Shown: positions 1 to 12,289, numbered from the stretch's first letter. The stretch is 64,000 nt of DNA from Psococerastis gibbosa (GCA_963971405.1 OZ020484.1:6820001-6884000), one strand, 5' to 3'. The notes: a model not told the origin generated them from the sequence alone. Made by a program: numbers and translations.

Positions 1-84
1 AGACATTAAAGACAGTATAAAAATGCCTGCTACCACGTCAATACTACATTTACTATCACTATTGACGTTGGTGGAATATGCGTC
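1..84 (+). mobile_element. Right half of a Harbinger-like foldback MITE
   Basis: The window opens inside an element carrying the family core CTGCTACCACGTCA and ending GGTGGAATATGCGTC followed by TAA. The same core and a related end close the complete copy at 19646-19842. The left half lies outside the window. Confidence 0.6.
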
Positions 85-529
85 TAAAAGGGACCAACAT
101 TTAAAAAAAATTCCGGGGTATTCTGAGGAACTATTTAACAATTTCCGAGGAATACGGCAGAAGTCATTTGGCAGCCCTGCGACGAAATTTCCTTTGAAAC
201 CTTGTCGCAGTCGTAGTTTTAAACGGTTTTTTTAAGCTCAACTAAATAAATTGAATTTAATTAATTTATAGGAAAAAAAATTAATTTTTGTACCTTTTGT
301 ATCAGGGTTTAAATATAAAAATTTATATAAGGTTATCTCGAATGGTTGATTTAATTATAATTATTAATGTAGAAATATTAATATTTAATATATAATTAGA
401 AATGAAAAGTTAGTCGTTTAACTTTAATTCTAGTTATTAAATAAATTAATTCAATTAATTATAAAAATGAGTTTAAATGGTTTTAGTAAAATATTTAAAC
501 AAGCGGCGTCTGCTTATACTACCCTGATT
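85..529. other. AT-rich spacer, nothing recognised
   Basis: Strongly AT-rich sequence with short A and T runs between the MITE end and the Tc1 left end. No coding, RNA or repeat structure was recognised. Confidence 0.5.
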
Positions 530-2262
530 CAAAAAGGTTGGACCACCTCAATGAGGTTCATTTGTGACGTCAGTTGCAATGATATCAAAGCGTTGATTTT
601 TCCATAAGCCTCAATACTATTTTAAAATGATTTTTAATTACGTATTATTTTAAAGTGACATTTTTCTATAAATCATGGAGAATATATATATTAAATTATA
701 TGCAGCGAAATAAGGTCCAGGCATAGTAAAAAATATTATAAAAAATATTAAAAGAATTAATTTGATGCTAAGAGCTTAGTTTTCGCATGCAAACGGCGGC
801 CATTTTGAATAATATTGATATCGGTTTGTCGTCAGCGAACCTAGTGTTCAAAACTGTCCCTACAGAACCTCATTCACAATGCATTTCAATTTTTATCTCT
901 GTTAATACAAATTGTAGGTCCCTGAGTTTACTCTGGAAATTAGCCAGATACTCCCTTAATGACATTTCATCAATTCAATTTAGTCTTTCATCTATTCCTC
1001 GACACTTTCGAGAGGTGCACAATTAACCAAATCAAAAATCTTGGACCACTTAGCGTTATTCTTTCCGTGAACATCCAGGCAAGCTTGTAAAAAATGCACA
1101 TTGCTTACATGCAGTGTGTAACCACATTTCCAAAACATCATTGAGGAATGGCCAGAGGATCTGCTGTAGCGAAGAGCGTTCAGAAACTGCTAATTTTCCA
1201 TGATCAAGCAAGAAAAAGTGAGAGAGCGATAAAGAGAATCCTCCAATTATCAAAGTCTACCTTCCACAATATTTTTGGTACGCTGTGCAAACGCCCAGAC
1301 CACTGATCCGGGGGAAAGCGACGGGGCGACCACGGTAGGGAATTCGTAGAAATCATTAAAGCCAAACACATAACTGCTCTACAGCTCAAGGAAGCTTGGA
1401 ACCAACCAACATTGTCCAATAGCCCAGGTTCTGTGAGTACTACTGTTAGACGAATCCATTCTGCCCGCCATGGTTTTTACACTGCCAAGGGCAAACCCCT
1501 ATTGACACCCGTACAGATAAAGAGATTTGCTTGGGCAAGAGACGTTGAATTGGACTGGACAGGACTGGATCTAAGCGCGTAGTATGAATATCTGGCGAGA
1601 CAATCAAGCCCCACTGTATCAAGAAAACCGTAAAGTTTGGGTGTATGAGTGCATCAGGATCAGGTGTATTTCATTTTGTTGAGGGTACTGTTAATGGGTA
1701 GACGTACATTAAGATTTTAGAGGACAGTTTGAAGCCTTCCCTTACAAAGATGGTGTCGAATGGGAATTTTATATTTCAGCGATACCGCGTAACTTGCCAT
1801 ACCGGCCGAATCGCTAAGGCACGGTTTCAAAATAATAGTACTAAACCTCTCCTTTGGCTTTCAAGCAGCCCTGGCCTTTCCCCAATCGAAAATATTTGGG
1901 GGGAAAATGAAGAAGTTGAGAAACACTCTTGTACGGACAAAGGAGGACAACTGAGGACAATTTTATTAGAAATTTGGGATTCGTTCACTGCAGATGATTG
2001 TGTCGCTCTTGGTATCTTCCATGCCCCGTCGCAGTAAGGCAGTTATTAATGCAAAAGGCACTATAACAAAATATTGAAAACGTAGTGGTCCAGGTTTTTT
2101 GAATTGATGATTTGAGCAAAGCTAGGTTTTAAACCTAATGAGAATCTTTTCTCATTTGATTGAGGAATTGTTAAGCTACTTCCTATATTAAAATGCATGA
2201 TATATTATTCGAATTGACAGATAGAAACTGAAATGCATCGTGAATAAGGGTGGACCAACCTG
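530..2262 (+). mobile_element. Degraded Tc1-like DNA transposon
   Basis: A decayed Tc1-type transposase (1148-2077) lies between inverted ends. The left end reads GGTTGGACCACC near 536-547. The right end reads GGTGGACCAACC near 2249-2260, which is the reverse complement with one mismatch. The roughly 1.7 kb length suits a full-length Tc1 element. The exact outer boundaries and TA duplication were not resolved. Confidence 0.65.
1148..2077 (+). pseudogene. Tc1/mariner-family transposase pseudogene
   Basis: A Tc1-type transposase can be followed across several frames from ATG 1148 to TGA 2075-2077. The first segment begins MARGSAVAKS and contains a helix-turn-helix-like stretch (AIKRILQLSKSTFHNIF) of the paired-like DNA-binding domain. 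The next reads STTVRRIHSARHGFYTAKGK then PLLTPVQIKRFAWARDVELD, the linker before the catalytic domain. The C-terminal part (about 1729-2035) reads LSPIENIWG, which keeps the third catalytic acidic residue (E), and the end reads KAVINAKGTITKY. The first aspartate region near 1555-1580 is broken by a stop. The second, normally in a QDN..HT context, reads QRYRVTCHT, so the aspartate is missing. Frameshifts and stops make the gene inactive. The family is clear; the exact subfamily is not. Confidence 0.85.
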
Positions 2263-2546
2263 TCTGGGTCTGGGTTGTATTTTATATCTGCCGTGTCAGA
2301 TATGTAAGACCATTTTAAGTTTTGTTTACATTACAAAATTATATTACGGAATTACAGAACAATTAACAATTAAATAAAAATAGACAAATTCAGTTCAGCT
2401 CTCTGTCTGGGTCTGGGTTGTATTTTATATCTGCCGTGTCAGATATGTAAGACCATTTTAAGTTTTGTTTACATTACAAAATTATATTACGGAATTACAG
2501 AACAATTAACAATTAAATAAAAATAGACAAATTCAGTTCAGCTCTC
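2261..2546. repeat. 143-bp tandem duplication, two copies
   Basis: The unit beginning TGTCTGGGTCTGGGTTG at 2261 restarts at 2404 and appears essentially identical through 2546. It abuts the right end of the Tc1 remnant. The near-identity implies a recent duplication. It is non-coding and AT-rich. Confidence 0.95.
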
Positions 2547-4861
2547 CCAATCAATTTGTTATTGTTGACATAACTTTCAAAATTGCGCAATGAAATTTAA
2601 TTTTAAACCAATTTTTTCCCTTGCAGTGACTTTACATTTAATAATTGTTTAAAACATTAAACATTTTTATAAACACATTCATGTATTTCAATATTTTGTG
2701 AAACACAGAATTTACTTAAATTTAATATTATATTAAATTAGATCAACAAAAAAGCGTTCATGCATCATAGCAAAGCTGCGACACAACTTAAATCACTTCA
2801 TCAATTAATTTCCTTAGTGCTCTAAATGCGTTCATGCATCGGCTGTAAGCTACCACAATCATTACAGTCTAGTTGATAAACCCTTGATTTCCTCCCTTTC
2901 TCCAGTTTAGGCTTACAATTAATCAGTTGCTTACCCAACGAGCTATTAACGTTTCGTGCTATGCCTGATATACCAGCACGGTTAAAGCTAACACTTGGCC
3001 ACTATTCAGTATTCATTGCTTGTGGTTGCCCAGGCAACAATAGTTATACAACAAAAATATTCAAACACATACAATATTAGGAAATGAAGAGGGTCACCCC
3101 TATGGTCATAAGGTTCCTTAAGCCAACCCTTCAGAACAGAGGGGTCTTTAGGTTTCGTAACAACTTGAGTACGGGAACCGATAAGGACGACAAGGTGCCT
3201 AAAGTATACATAGAATAAAAGGAATTCCCTAGAAGACAATTTCACAGTGAAGTTGATAAGGCGAGAAGACTTCAGAAGCCAGGTGAAGGCCAGCAGATTA
3301 CCGATGACTCCAGTTGTCTGGTTGATATGCCGATGGACACTCCTTAACACAAGATGCGTGGTGAAGTGGATAAAACCCAGAAGAATACATCAGATGTATG
3401 GTTCCTCACACCCCGCATGCACCACAAAATAGGCATACGGTGGTGGAGTTACCACACCTCGTAACGTACTAAGTATTTGCAGAGCTCCCCTCGTATTCAC
3501 TCGAACGATCGGTAACTACCAACAGGATGTAGACTGGTATCCGAAGAAAGGAATCCGTATTACCTGAAAACATGTACAAAATTATAATCATTTTTAGAAG
3601 TGCCATTTATCATAGTAAATAACATGATTGACAGACAGGTGTATGATTGGCAGTAACTACCAGAAAACCTATAAGGTTAATAAGAGTAAGTCATTATAAC
3701 TACACTATGCTGTCAGTGTTGGCATTACCGAGTTACGGTAAATTATTCATCCAACAAGTTTCTGACAGTTCGAGGACAGGCGCCAGCAACTGATCCAACT
3801 GGTGCGTGTGTATATAGTATAGTATAGTACAGAAGTTTCCGGCATAGAACAGTTGGAAGAAAACCGAACCAAAGGAAACGGTCAAGCAGACACTAAAAAA
3901 ATTGTATTCTATCGTCTTTGGAGTATGTTATTTTGTAAAATATTACTAGAACCTCCTAGCAGGTTGAGTTAAGAGAAAGGGACAACAAAAATGGACTTTT
4001 TATGGCAGGAGGCCTATTGTAGACACCGACTACAACTAGCTATGGTCAAACTCAGATATGCCTACCATTGACGTTGCAATAGGTGTTAAACTCGAATTAA
4101 CTAAGTACGAGGCCGGCCTGATCGTTTTCCAAACGATTCAGACAAATCAGAGGTCTGAAAGTGCAACTGCAGAGTATGCAGAGACAACCGTTCAGGAAAA
4201 TCCGATTTTATGCCTATTACGTGTACAGGTACGTGCATTATCAGCCCAGCATTAGCTCACACAAATACTAAACAATGCCTGTGAATTAAGTCATGTGCGT
4301 GCGAGGAAGTCACGCAGTTACCTCTGTCAAACTATTCAGAAAGCATAGTCACATATATAGACATTGACCATAACTTGTGGAAACAAACTGAGTTGAATTC
4401 ATAACAAGCAAACTTTTTACTTCACAAATTAGAGCAAATGCTTCAGCCGGGTATAGATGCGGAAAGTTTTAAAGTTTGAATACAAGTGGAATAGGCCATG
4501 AATACCTCCTGCTACCTTTTACCCTTGAAGCAAATAATTTCTATTATAAATTCCACTGCAGCTATTGTCAGCAGTAGTTTTTTAGTTGGCTGACCAGCGA
4601 AGCCACTGACCGTGAGAATGCCTCTATTTACTTATACTACATTCTACTTTACAATGCGGAACTCGAAGCGGGAAATACAGTATATGGATGAGGTGTTATA
4701 ACTAGTAGAACAAACCTCATCTACGTTTTTATGTACTATATGTAGCCGCCACTAACACGGTTATGAATCTTGACATGTAAAAAATAACTCACTTAGGACG
4801 AAGGAGTTCCAAAACCGGTGGCCACATACTATGTATCAAACGTAACACTAACAGGAACATA
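2547..4861. other. No gene recognised; contains an X-box-like palindrome
   Basis: AT-rich unique-looking DNA. Open frames near 3006-3432 have no recognisable domain and overlap on both strands, as chance frames do. The only notable site is the X-box at 3025-3038. GCGTTCATGCATC occurs twice (near 2753 and 2829), and there is a short TATAG run near 3810-3828. Confidence 0.4.
3025..3038. promoter_or_regulatory. RFX X-box-like palindrome
   Basis: GTTGCC-CA-GGCAAC fits the RFX X-box consensus GTNRCC-N(0-3)-RGYAAC with a 2-base spacer and perfect arms. RFX factors drive ciliary genes in animals. No gene is visible beside it, so function is unproven. Confidence 0.35.
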
Positions 4862-5062
4862 TCGCTCATGCACGAGAAAATTGACACATTTCTAAATATT
4901 GACTTGTGAGATGTGAGTTTACTTGAAAGAGAAGTGTAATTACCACGTCAACGCCTGGAGCACATTCCGAATGTCAGTATTGCCAAACCCGAAGTAGTCA
5001 AAACTTGACAATGGATCAGTGACAAAACGCATTTTTTGAAATCACTTCTCGTGCATGAGCTA
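4862..5062 (+). mobile_element. TA-flanked MITE, internally deleted copy
   Basis: The left end is TCGCTCATGCACGAGAA after TA. The right end is CTCGTGCATGAGC before TATA. It shares ends and interior with copies at 10604-10983 and 48435-48831 but is about half their length. TA duplication suggests Tc1/mariner-type mobilisation. Confidence 0.75.
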
Positions 5063-5190
5063 TATTTCTCATTTATGACTACGATTGAAATTTGATGACT
5101 TCATGAAGAAAAAAAAAGGAAAAAAACGGAAAACGCCATGCTTTTAACCGCTGGTTAGTGAGTACCGGGCACAGACTCCACCATATAGAC

Positions 5191-5349
5191 CAGTGGCCAG
5201 CCAGCGAGACCCTGACAAATGCGTGCAGTGACTAAGAGCTGCCATTACCAAGAGCATTAAGCAGAGAATACAACTTGTAAATAGATGTAAGGGGTGGTCA
5301 CATTGTCGGCCTGAGTGGGCCGCAGACCGTCACTGTTTGGGAACCACTG
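5191..5349. mobile_element. Short hAT-like element with 15-bp flanking repeat
   Basis: It starts CAGTGGCC and ends GGGAACCACTG, so the reverse complement of the right end begins CAGTGGTTCCCAAAC, a common hAT terminus. It is flanked by CTCCACCATATAGAC (5176-5190) and CTCCAGCATATAGAC (5350-5364), a 14/15 direct repeat. That is longer than the 8 bp expected of hAT. Confidence 0.5.
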
Positions 5350-5364
5350 CTCCAGCATATAGAC

Positions 5365-7050
5365 AAACCTTGATACAATGCCTCTTACTGTACATGACTT
5401 CTTCTGACGCCAGCAGTATTTGCAGGCGGCCGAAGCGAGACTCGCCTTGAGAAAACCACTTTGTCATGAGTGTTGGGGCGGGGGCCTGGCCAAGGTTGTC
5501 CCGTAACAAGGACGAATCCCATCATAGACCGGCAATACCTGTAACCAATATTATAACTTTATACACTGGCCACTTCAATAATGGTTCATGCACAGCCGCT
5601 GCACTTTACACAAGGCTTAAAGCCATTGCTTGTGGAAAGAAAATCGAAAAATTTTGGAGTGTAGTGACAGCGAATAGTGAATATTGGCGATCTTATAGGC
5701 AATATGGGTCTGTTGCTCTGAAAAAAGTCGCGCTCATGCCACAACAACTGCCTCTAAGTTTCAGATGTTCTTCTGCCGGGAGTTCTAAGTCCTAATTTCA
5801 ATTGGATTATTACACGCAGAAGGCAATACTTTCCGTTCCTCAATCACTTGGCCTCAAGCAGTCAACAAATAGTTTATGACCACAGGGACGTTCTTCCACG
5901 TTGTCCAGCACTCCAGCTCACGCATTTTCAGGTGTGCGTCTTCCTCCCATATAAGTTTATTTGACATTCCTGGATAGTCTAGGCCATCGAAGAATACGCG
6001 TCCCCCTACCTTTTGGTAATTAGTACGTGGCCTTCACTACGCGGAAAAGCACTGAATACGACAGCAGAAAATACAGAAAAGTGCCGTCACTTCAATAACT
6101 GGTAGTAGTGAAGTAATGGCGTTTGAAAAAGGTGAGTAAGCTACCCCCAATAACAAAATTTAGTTATGTATAGCTTAATTAGCCTAACAAAAACCCATTT
6201 TTGAAAGAATTAAGTCGGTGAAGCAGTTACTGTATTTACTCACACTTTTATGTCAAATTTTATTCATAACCCGGTATAATGAGGTACTTTTTACTTGATA
6301 AAACTTTTATGGAAGTAGCATGGTTAGCAGCATGCAAATAAAACAATCCTTGCTTAAAATGTCTTCCACTTTATAAGTATTCTCATTCGACTTTTTGTAC
6401 CGTGGGGCAATTATAACTAGACCTTTACCCCCCGAGCTTAAATATTCTAAGGCTCCCACTATTTTGGCCGATGGGGTAATTATTTTATCAAAATGTAGAG
6501 GGACATGTATTCTACCCCATAAGACCTCATTGATAGCACCAAGATTGAAACACTTGCCTTATATTTCAATTTCAGATAAGTTAATGGTGAACTGTTAGAA
6601 TAACGTAGATAGAGCGAATTAATTAATTTCTCGGCCCAGATCCGTACTGGTTTTTCCTTTCAGACTATTTTATTGGAGGAGCAAGTATGCAAAGAGGTTT
6701 CTCACAAGAAATAATGTTTTGAGTAAGTGGGAAGGTGGCATCACTGGAATCGCAGAATTGCTACAAACCAACACAGCAATGAATATTAATTAAAATATTA
6801 CATCCCATGATGTAAAAGCGTTTAGATTTTTAAAAAATGTAGTCTCACATCATTAGTAAGTCTGCCATATAACTTAATTTACAATAGATAAGTTAAATAT
6901 CTACAGTCTCCTTAAAACAAAACAAGTCGATGACAAAATCAAATTTGAAAATCGCCGGTGGAATACTCTCCTTGGCAGTGAAAATAATTAGAAAGGCGCA
7001 CTCCCAATTTATTAATTGCCCCAACAAGAAAAGATTTACGAAAACGTAAC
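5365..7050. other. No gene recognised
   Basis: Frames such as 5466-5795 (109 codons) have no domain, signal peptide or splice context that I recognise. The sequence looks single-copy within the window. Confidence 0.4.
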
Positions 7051-7051
7051 A

Positions 7052-7116
7052 AATGGGGGACTCGAACCAACAGAGTTAAGGTTATAAGTCTAGACTACTT
7101 ACCACTAGGCTGCATA
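7052..7116 (-). tRNA. tRNA-like sequence (pseudogene or SINE head)
   Basis: On the minus strand it has an A-box-like GCCTAGTGGTAAGTAGTC, then a B box GGTTCGAGTCC followed by CCCATTTG. The anticodon arm and acceptor stem do not pair cleanly. A decayed tRNA or tRNA-derived SINE head is more likely than a working gene. Confidence 0.4.
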
Positions 7117-7234
7117 TAATAATAACGAAATGGATGGCACGCAGCTGAACCAGAATTCGAATATGGAGCAAAAAAATATGCATTCCAAAATCAGGCAATT
7201 TTTATTTTTTATTTAAGTAACTATAGTCCATACA

Positions 7235-7410
7235 ATTCATACAAGATTTACTCTATTAGATTAGTAGAAGACTATTGCATACATTAGAATAGCGTAATTT
7301 TTAAGATGTAAATTCATAAAATCCACAAAAAATTGAAAATACAATATTATTATGTATGCAATAGCCCTCTACAACTTGAATAGAGTAAATCTTTTAATAA
7401 CTTGCGTAGT
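7235..7410. repeat. Imperfect foldback repeat
   Basis: AGATTTACTCTATT near 7247 and ACTATTGCATACAT near 7271 recur inverted as ATGTATGCAATAG (from 7352) and AATAGAGTAAATCTT (7379-7393). The arms are about 45 bases with a central gap. This is probably a MITE remnant. Confidence 0.6.
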
Positions 7411-7419
7411 ATAATATTA

Positions 7420-8120
7420 AAGAAAAACACTGATTTTGTGGTAGGTATAGCAGGGGCATCCAATATCGACGTTCCACTCCATATCACGATTCAGGACGCA
7501 CTTACAAGTTACTACTCAAAAGACAAAACTCAAAAAGACACTAAGAGTTTCTGACTATGACAGTAAGACACGACAGTAAGACACAGACTGACCAGGGAAA
7601 GCAAGCCCCTCCGCTTATAAAGCCCCTTTTCAGTTTCCAGGCATTACCGCCTAAATTCCTTATTTTAGAAACTACAAAGTTCTTGGCCGTAAGCTAAGTA
7701 TAAAGAGGGGGACAAAGGGTACGGGGCATTTGTTCAGGTACGGATAAACAATTATTTTGAGACTGCCCACTGCGCTGTTCGGATTTCGCATGGACCTTTT
7801 GCTGTAGTGTATTATTGTCAGGAACACCATTTATGGGTTTGGGTTCAACACTACGAGACAGGGTTGTATTGTAAGAATTACAGCCCCATCGAAACAATAA
7901 GCACCCCAAAGACCACAACTAATGACCCCAGAAATCATTACAACAGGGTTGCAAATTGCACTTGCAACGGTGTTTCCAACAACAAATCTGATACAAACCT
8001 TCGACAAAAAAATGTCAGAATAAATGTGTACATGAATTTTTTTCAAATTATTCGTGTGCTATCTAGAATGTACTAGTTAACAAGTGTTACCCGACCACGA
8101 TAGGATGGCACTTGGAACAC
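7420..8120. other. No gene recognised
   Basis: Overlapping frames on both strands (7694-8076) resemble no family known to me. Confidence 0.4.
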
Positions 8121-8124
8121 TTAA

Positions 8125-8250
8125 AACCAACCTAGCGGAGTGAAGGCTAATAACCCCAATCTTACAGTCTTACACTCAAGAAGACACAGGATCGCTTGCT
8201 CTACATACCCTCCTCCGAAGCATGACCAGAGCCTAAGCAGCTTCGTATTA
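8125..8250 (-). mobile_element. tRNA-SINE fragment, diverged
   Basis: CCAACCTAGCGGAGT..., then CTTACACTCAAGAAG and CTCCGAAGCATG follow the order of the body of the window's main SINE family (see 38848-39051), inverted. The tRNA head is missing or decayed. Confidence 0.6.
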
Positions 8251-8777
8251 GAGCCATTGCAACCAGGGACGCATCCAGCCCAATCAAAATATAACTTATT
8301 ATCGATTCAATTATAACGTAAGACATTGACTTACTAAATAATGGGGGCAACTAACTAACCCCCCCCCCTGTATCCATTGCTTACGACTAGGTTCAAAATA
8401 ACCTCGCCCGACGTCAAAACTTCAAAATTACTCCCAAACATTTATAATATCTGCAAAACATCCCCCCCCCCCTAAATAAACTGACATGAATCATATCACC
8501 CACCCCCAAGCCTTTGAACACCCTTCCACCATACTTGAACACCGTTACACACAGTCTGCAATATGACGTCAACTATCTACCCTTCATCTACGCATAGAGA
8601 CGTCAAGGCTTCAAGGGTGAGACAGAATTCGAATTTGATAAAACGTTGAGTGCAAGGGAAAACCTACACCTTAGCCCGAGTCTTATCATAAAAGGGGGGG
8701 GGGGGAAACTGAATATTCAAGAGGGTTATTTCCCCCCAATAATAATTGCCCGAAGCTTTGGTGCACTATTAATCTCG

Positions 8778-8850
8778 ATAGGCCCGGGACCGCCTGCTTT
8801 ACATGCCCTCCGAGGCATGGCCACAAAATATAGCACGTGTGAGACTTGAG
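8778..8850 (-). mobile_element. tRNA-SINE body fragment
   Basis: GGCCCGGGACCGCCTGCTTT then ACATGCCCTCCGAGGCATGG is the inverted middle of the main SINE. The rest of the element is absent. Confidence 0.7.
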
Positions 8851-8869
8851 CCAATAACCAATTAGGACC

Positions 8870-9540
8870 TTTGTTAATCTTAGTGATCTCAATCCACTTG
8901 CAATGAGCCTGCCATGTTCAAATCAGTCGTTTCAGACACTAAACGGACATGTGCCTTGACTGTTTTATTTTTAGTTGTGCTACTGTATTGTGACTTTATT
9001 GTAAGTGCTATCGATTTTAGAGGGTAAATCTATTAATTCTTTATATTTATTATTTAACATTTCGGGTGAAAGTGTGAGTCCGTACCACTACTCTGCTAGA
9101 CCTAAATATTGATTCTTTTCATATTTCCCAAATTGGGGGGGGGGGTGTCCTTGGACTCCTGGACTGCCCCGGTTGCCTTTACCGAGCACTCTGCGCATGC
9201 TATTAGGTTGTTGAACCTAGCGTAGGCATCAAGCCAGATGGTGTATGAGTCACCACTTTACACAGTATTGACACACAATTGCTGTTGATCTATAGAAATT
9301 AACATGCATGCTTTTTACACGTCCTGCTAACCAGCTGACTCATTGGAGCACTGACTTTGGTCAGCCCAGAGTTCGGAGCCTGGTGTAACGTTTCAACTTA
9401 CCAATAGTTTAATAAACTTATTAGCAGAACTCTGCTTACTACCTCTACACTACAATATAATGGAGATTGGCCAATCCGACATTCACCATCAGGTACAATT
9501 GAAATGTTCATCTGCATTTCGTATGTACCACGTGGTGAGC
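8870..9540. other. No gene recognised; contains a G run
   Basis: AT-rich sequence with a G homopolymer near 9136-9146. No terminal repeats or coding signals were identified around it. Confidence 0.4.
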
Positions 9541-9545
9541 TCAAC

Positions 9546-9626
9546 GAGTGTAGCCCAGTTGGTAGAGCTGGAACTAGAGTTCTATATTATAGGAGAGATG
9601 GGTCATTCGATTCCCATCAAAATATA
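9546..9626 (+). tRNA. tRNA-like sequence, probably a SINE head
   Basis: GTAGCCCAGTTGGTAGAGC matches a tRNA A box and D arm, and GGTCATTCGATTCCC is a B box with an insertion. The T stem ATGGG/CCCAT pairs, but its loop is too long and the anticodon arm is irregular. Read as a tRNA-derived repeat. Confidence 0.4.
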
Positions 9627-9673
9627 ATCCATTGAAAAACCGCAATAATGGCCCCAGGATTTAAAAAATATAT

Positions 9674-9890
9674 GAGGAGCTTAGTTACAAACGTGGCCAA
9701 CTCCATATTTTCACAAAATTGGGTTTTGATCCGACCTTGCAGAAAATTGTAATGTCCACCTGCACGTTGTAAAATAAAGTGACAAAAGCAGCCAGATTGC
9801 GCACAGAAGCGCTGAGAAGTCTGGTGTTAGCTATAAAAAATGAAAAATTCTAAAACTTGGAGTTGGCCATGTTTGTAAACAGCCTCCCTC
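9674..9890 (+). mobile_element. MITE with GAGGAGC ends and 4-bp ATAT duplication
   Basis: The left end GAGGAGCTTAGTTACAAAC matches, inverted, the right end GTTTGTAAACAGCCTCCCTC. The element is flanked by ATAT on both sides (9670-9673 and 9891-9894). A second copy at 18261-18880 is flanked by AAAT. The superfamily is not assigned; 4-bp duplications occur in only a few groups. Confidence 0.8.
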
Positions 9891-10419
9891 ATATTAGCAC
9901 GCAAGAAGGTCCCATCTCTTCTATATACAACTTTACCTGGAACTAGGTATGAACAGGAGGGTCGACTGTCGAGGTTCAAGATCAGTCACAACACAAAAAC
10001 AATTCCCACTGGGTCTGGAGAACAACACGGCTGACTGACCACAACATTCCAACTAGGTGGGTGGTCAAGAAAGAGGGTCCTATATCAGTCCTTAGAGGCT
10101 TAGACTTTCAATGGGTCGTCATTACTTCAAGGGGGTCTTGTGGTAGTGTATTTTTGAATTTCTCATTCCAGTCGCAGACATAATGGAAAAGGGAAATGGC
10201 CATAAGAAAAATTCATAAAGATCCGCCAAAGGTCATTAAAAAATGTTGTAGTAACACATTATTGTCCCGTCAGTAATGCCTTATGGCCCCAAAGGCGAAA
10301 TTCCCTTATTCGTACCCCCTCATGGTGAAGATGGAAGCGCGTAATGGCGACTTAACATGTAGTCTGTAGGGGACCGAGTTTGAGCCGGGTTAAGCGAAAA
10401 GTGCAAGGCACTTTTCTGT

Positions 10420-10505
10420 CCTGGTGTTAGGAAACTGAGTGTAAATGGCATAAGGATGCAGAAGGCAAAATGGAAACCACTGTATTACAATTTCCTAGTG
10501 CAGTC
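10420..10505 (+). repeat. Dispersed repeat, partner of 24950-25065
   Basis: GGCATAAGGATGCAGAAGGC and ACCACTGTATTACAATTTCC recur inverted at 24950-25065. It is probably an old retroelement piece; the family is not recognised. Confidence 0.55.
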
Positions 10506-10603
10506 ATCATGACTACAATTGTCGTGACAATCGCCAATCTACGATAGAAGAGATATTACAACTTAGAAGAAGAATAGTAGTAAAGTAGTAGGTGAAATAC
10601 ATA

Positions 10604-10983
10604 TCGCTCATGCACGAGAAGTGACACATTTCAAAAAATTGCAAAATTGAGTTATTTATACAAAAATGTAGAGGAAAATATAGCGAATATTATGAATGCA
10701 GTGTCACATATCTGGTTAATTTGTTTCCGTAAGATTGCGTTTTGTCACTGATCCATTGTCAAGTTCGACTACTTCGGGTTTGGCAATACTGACATAATTC
10801 GGAATGTGCTCCAGGCATTGACGTGGTAATTACACTTCTCTTTCAAGTAAACTTTCACATCTCAAAAGTATTAAGTGCCTCGATAGTACTACAAATAAAA
10901 ACTAAAAAATGGTCAGAACTAAAATTTGAATTATCTCAAAAGTCAATATTTAGAAATGTGTCACTTTTCTCGTGCATGAGCGA
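10604..10983 (+). mobile_element. Full-length TA-flanked MITE
   Basis: It starts TCGCTCATGCACGAGAA and ends TTCTCGTGCATGAGCGA with TA on both sides (10602-10603, 10984-10985). At 380 bp it is the best-preserved copy of the family also seen at 4862 and 48435. The open frame starting at 10823 lies inside it and is not a gene. Confidence 0.85.
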
Positions 10984-11604
10984 TATAGAACTTTTAGAAA
11001 AAGCTTCCACTTTGTATGAATATTTTTTCATCTACCATCTTTGCGGCGGTGGAACGAGGAATTAAATAATTTATTCAAAAATACACGAACATTCCATGTT
11101 TACAAAAGATTTTGAAATCTGTCCATTGGCCTAGCAGCAGCATTTCGATTTTAACTGTCATCTAGAACTTCCATTCCACAAAACACGTACATTGTACACA
11201 CGCTACGCTCGAATACCCGCTAAGCCCGCAGGCCGTGCCGAGACCTAATTTAATAGTTTAACAACCTGAAAATGAGCCGAAAATATTTCAGTAGCAACAA
11301 TAATAATGACTTACAATGCTGGTGGCACCTCACTCGTGCAGGTATCTCTAATTAACCCCGCGCCATCCCGTGGATTAACAGCACGCATTTTGAAACCTGA
11401 AACAATACAACAACATTTAAAATTCCTGAAACCTACATTAAGGCACCAGAGGGGGAGAAACAATTTAGGCATAAATCGATATCGATGTAGAGCTATCAAA
11501 AATATCAACTCCTAGAATAAATGCACTTCTACATATCGATAAGATACGTCATGTGTCCGTCTCTATCCAATGGGAAGGGCATAATATACGGATAAATAAA
11601 TACA

Positions 11605-11683
11605 TAACTTTTTGTTCTACTAAGCCATCCTGACGGAGTTAGGGCTATAAATATAAAGCCCTCTCGTACACTCAACTAGGAAA
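11605..11683 (-). mobile_element. tRNA-SINE 3' fragment
   Basis: It contains TTTTTGTTCTACTAAGCC, GACGGAGTTAGGGCTATAAA and CACTCAACTAGG, the inverted 3' third of the main SINE. Confidence 0.7.
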
Positions 11684-11689
11684 GTATAT

Positions 11690-12285
11690 TTGTTGCGAGC
11701 AACGGATCACAAGATTCTCGTCATGGCCGCAAACAGCACCAAGCTATTAAAAAAAAAAAAAAAAAAAGTAATAAAGTACCAAACTTTATGAACCGCCAAT
11801 ATAAACCCGCCGTGGCCAGCACCGAGGCACCCATTAAATCACCAAAGACGTGCCTACGAGAAACCGCCAAGAAATTCCTCCGACGCCCAACACAGGTCGT
11901 GTACCTGGCCCGACCAAGGGCATTGCACCGGCCCGCAAAAACCTATAGCGAGAATTTTCCGCGAGTCACGGACCATAATGGGCGGAGAACGGTGAGGGGG
12001 GCAACGACCCCGCAAAACTGCAACCAGCCCAAAGATTGGCCAAAAGCGTGAGCTTGAGCCATAACTTCTTCAGAGACAATCTGACAGCCCACTAGACATA
12101 AAATATCCATCATAGAGCCATAGCAAAGTAGAAGAAATGCTCGTCTACATTTTGGCCCGTAGTGTGTACACCGCTTTTCCATTTAAATGAAATCAAGGTT
12201 AGGTAAGGTCAACGCCTTCAGAAACAGTGGCTAAATGGGTGCTAGTGCCGGCTTTTTTAATGCCTTGACCTGAAGGACTTTAAGA
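11690..12285. other. No gene recognised; A run and GC-richer segment
   Basis: A long A run near 11751-11767 is followed by a GC-richer segment with frames on both strands (11788-12182), none with a recognisable domain. A processed pseudogene or old repeat is possible but unsupported. Confidence 0.3.
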
Positions 12286-12289
12286 CCCT

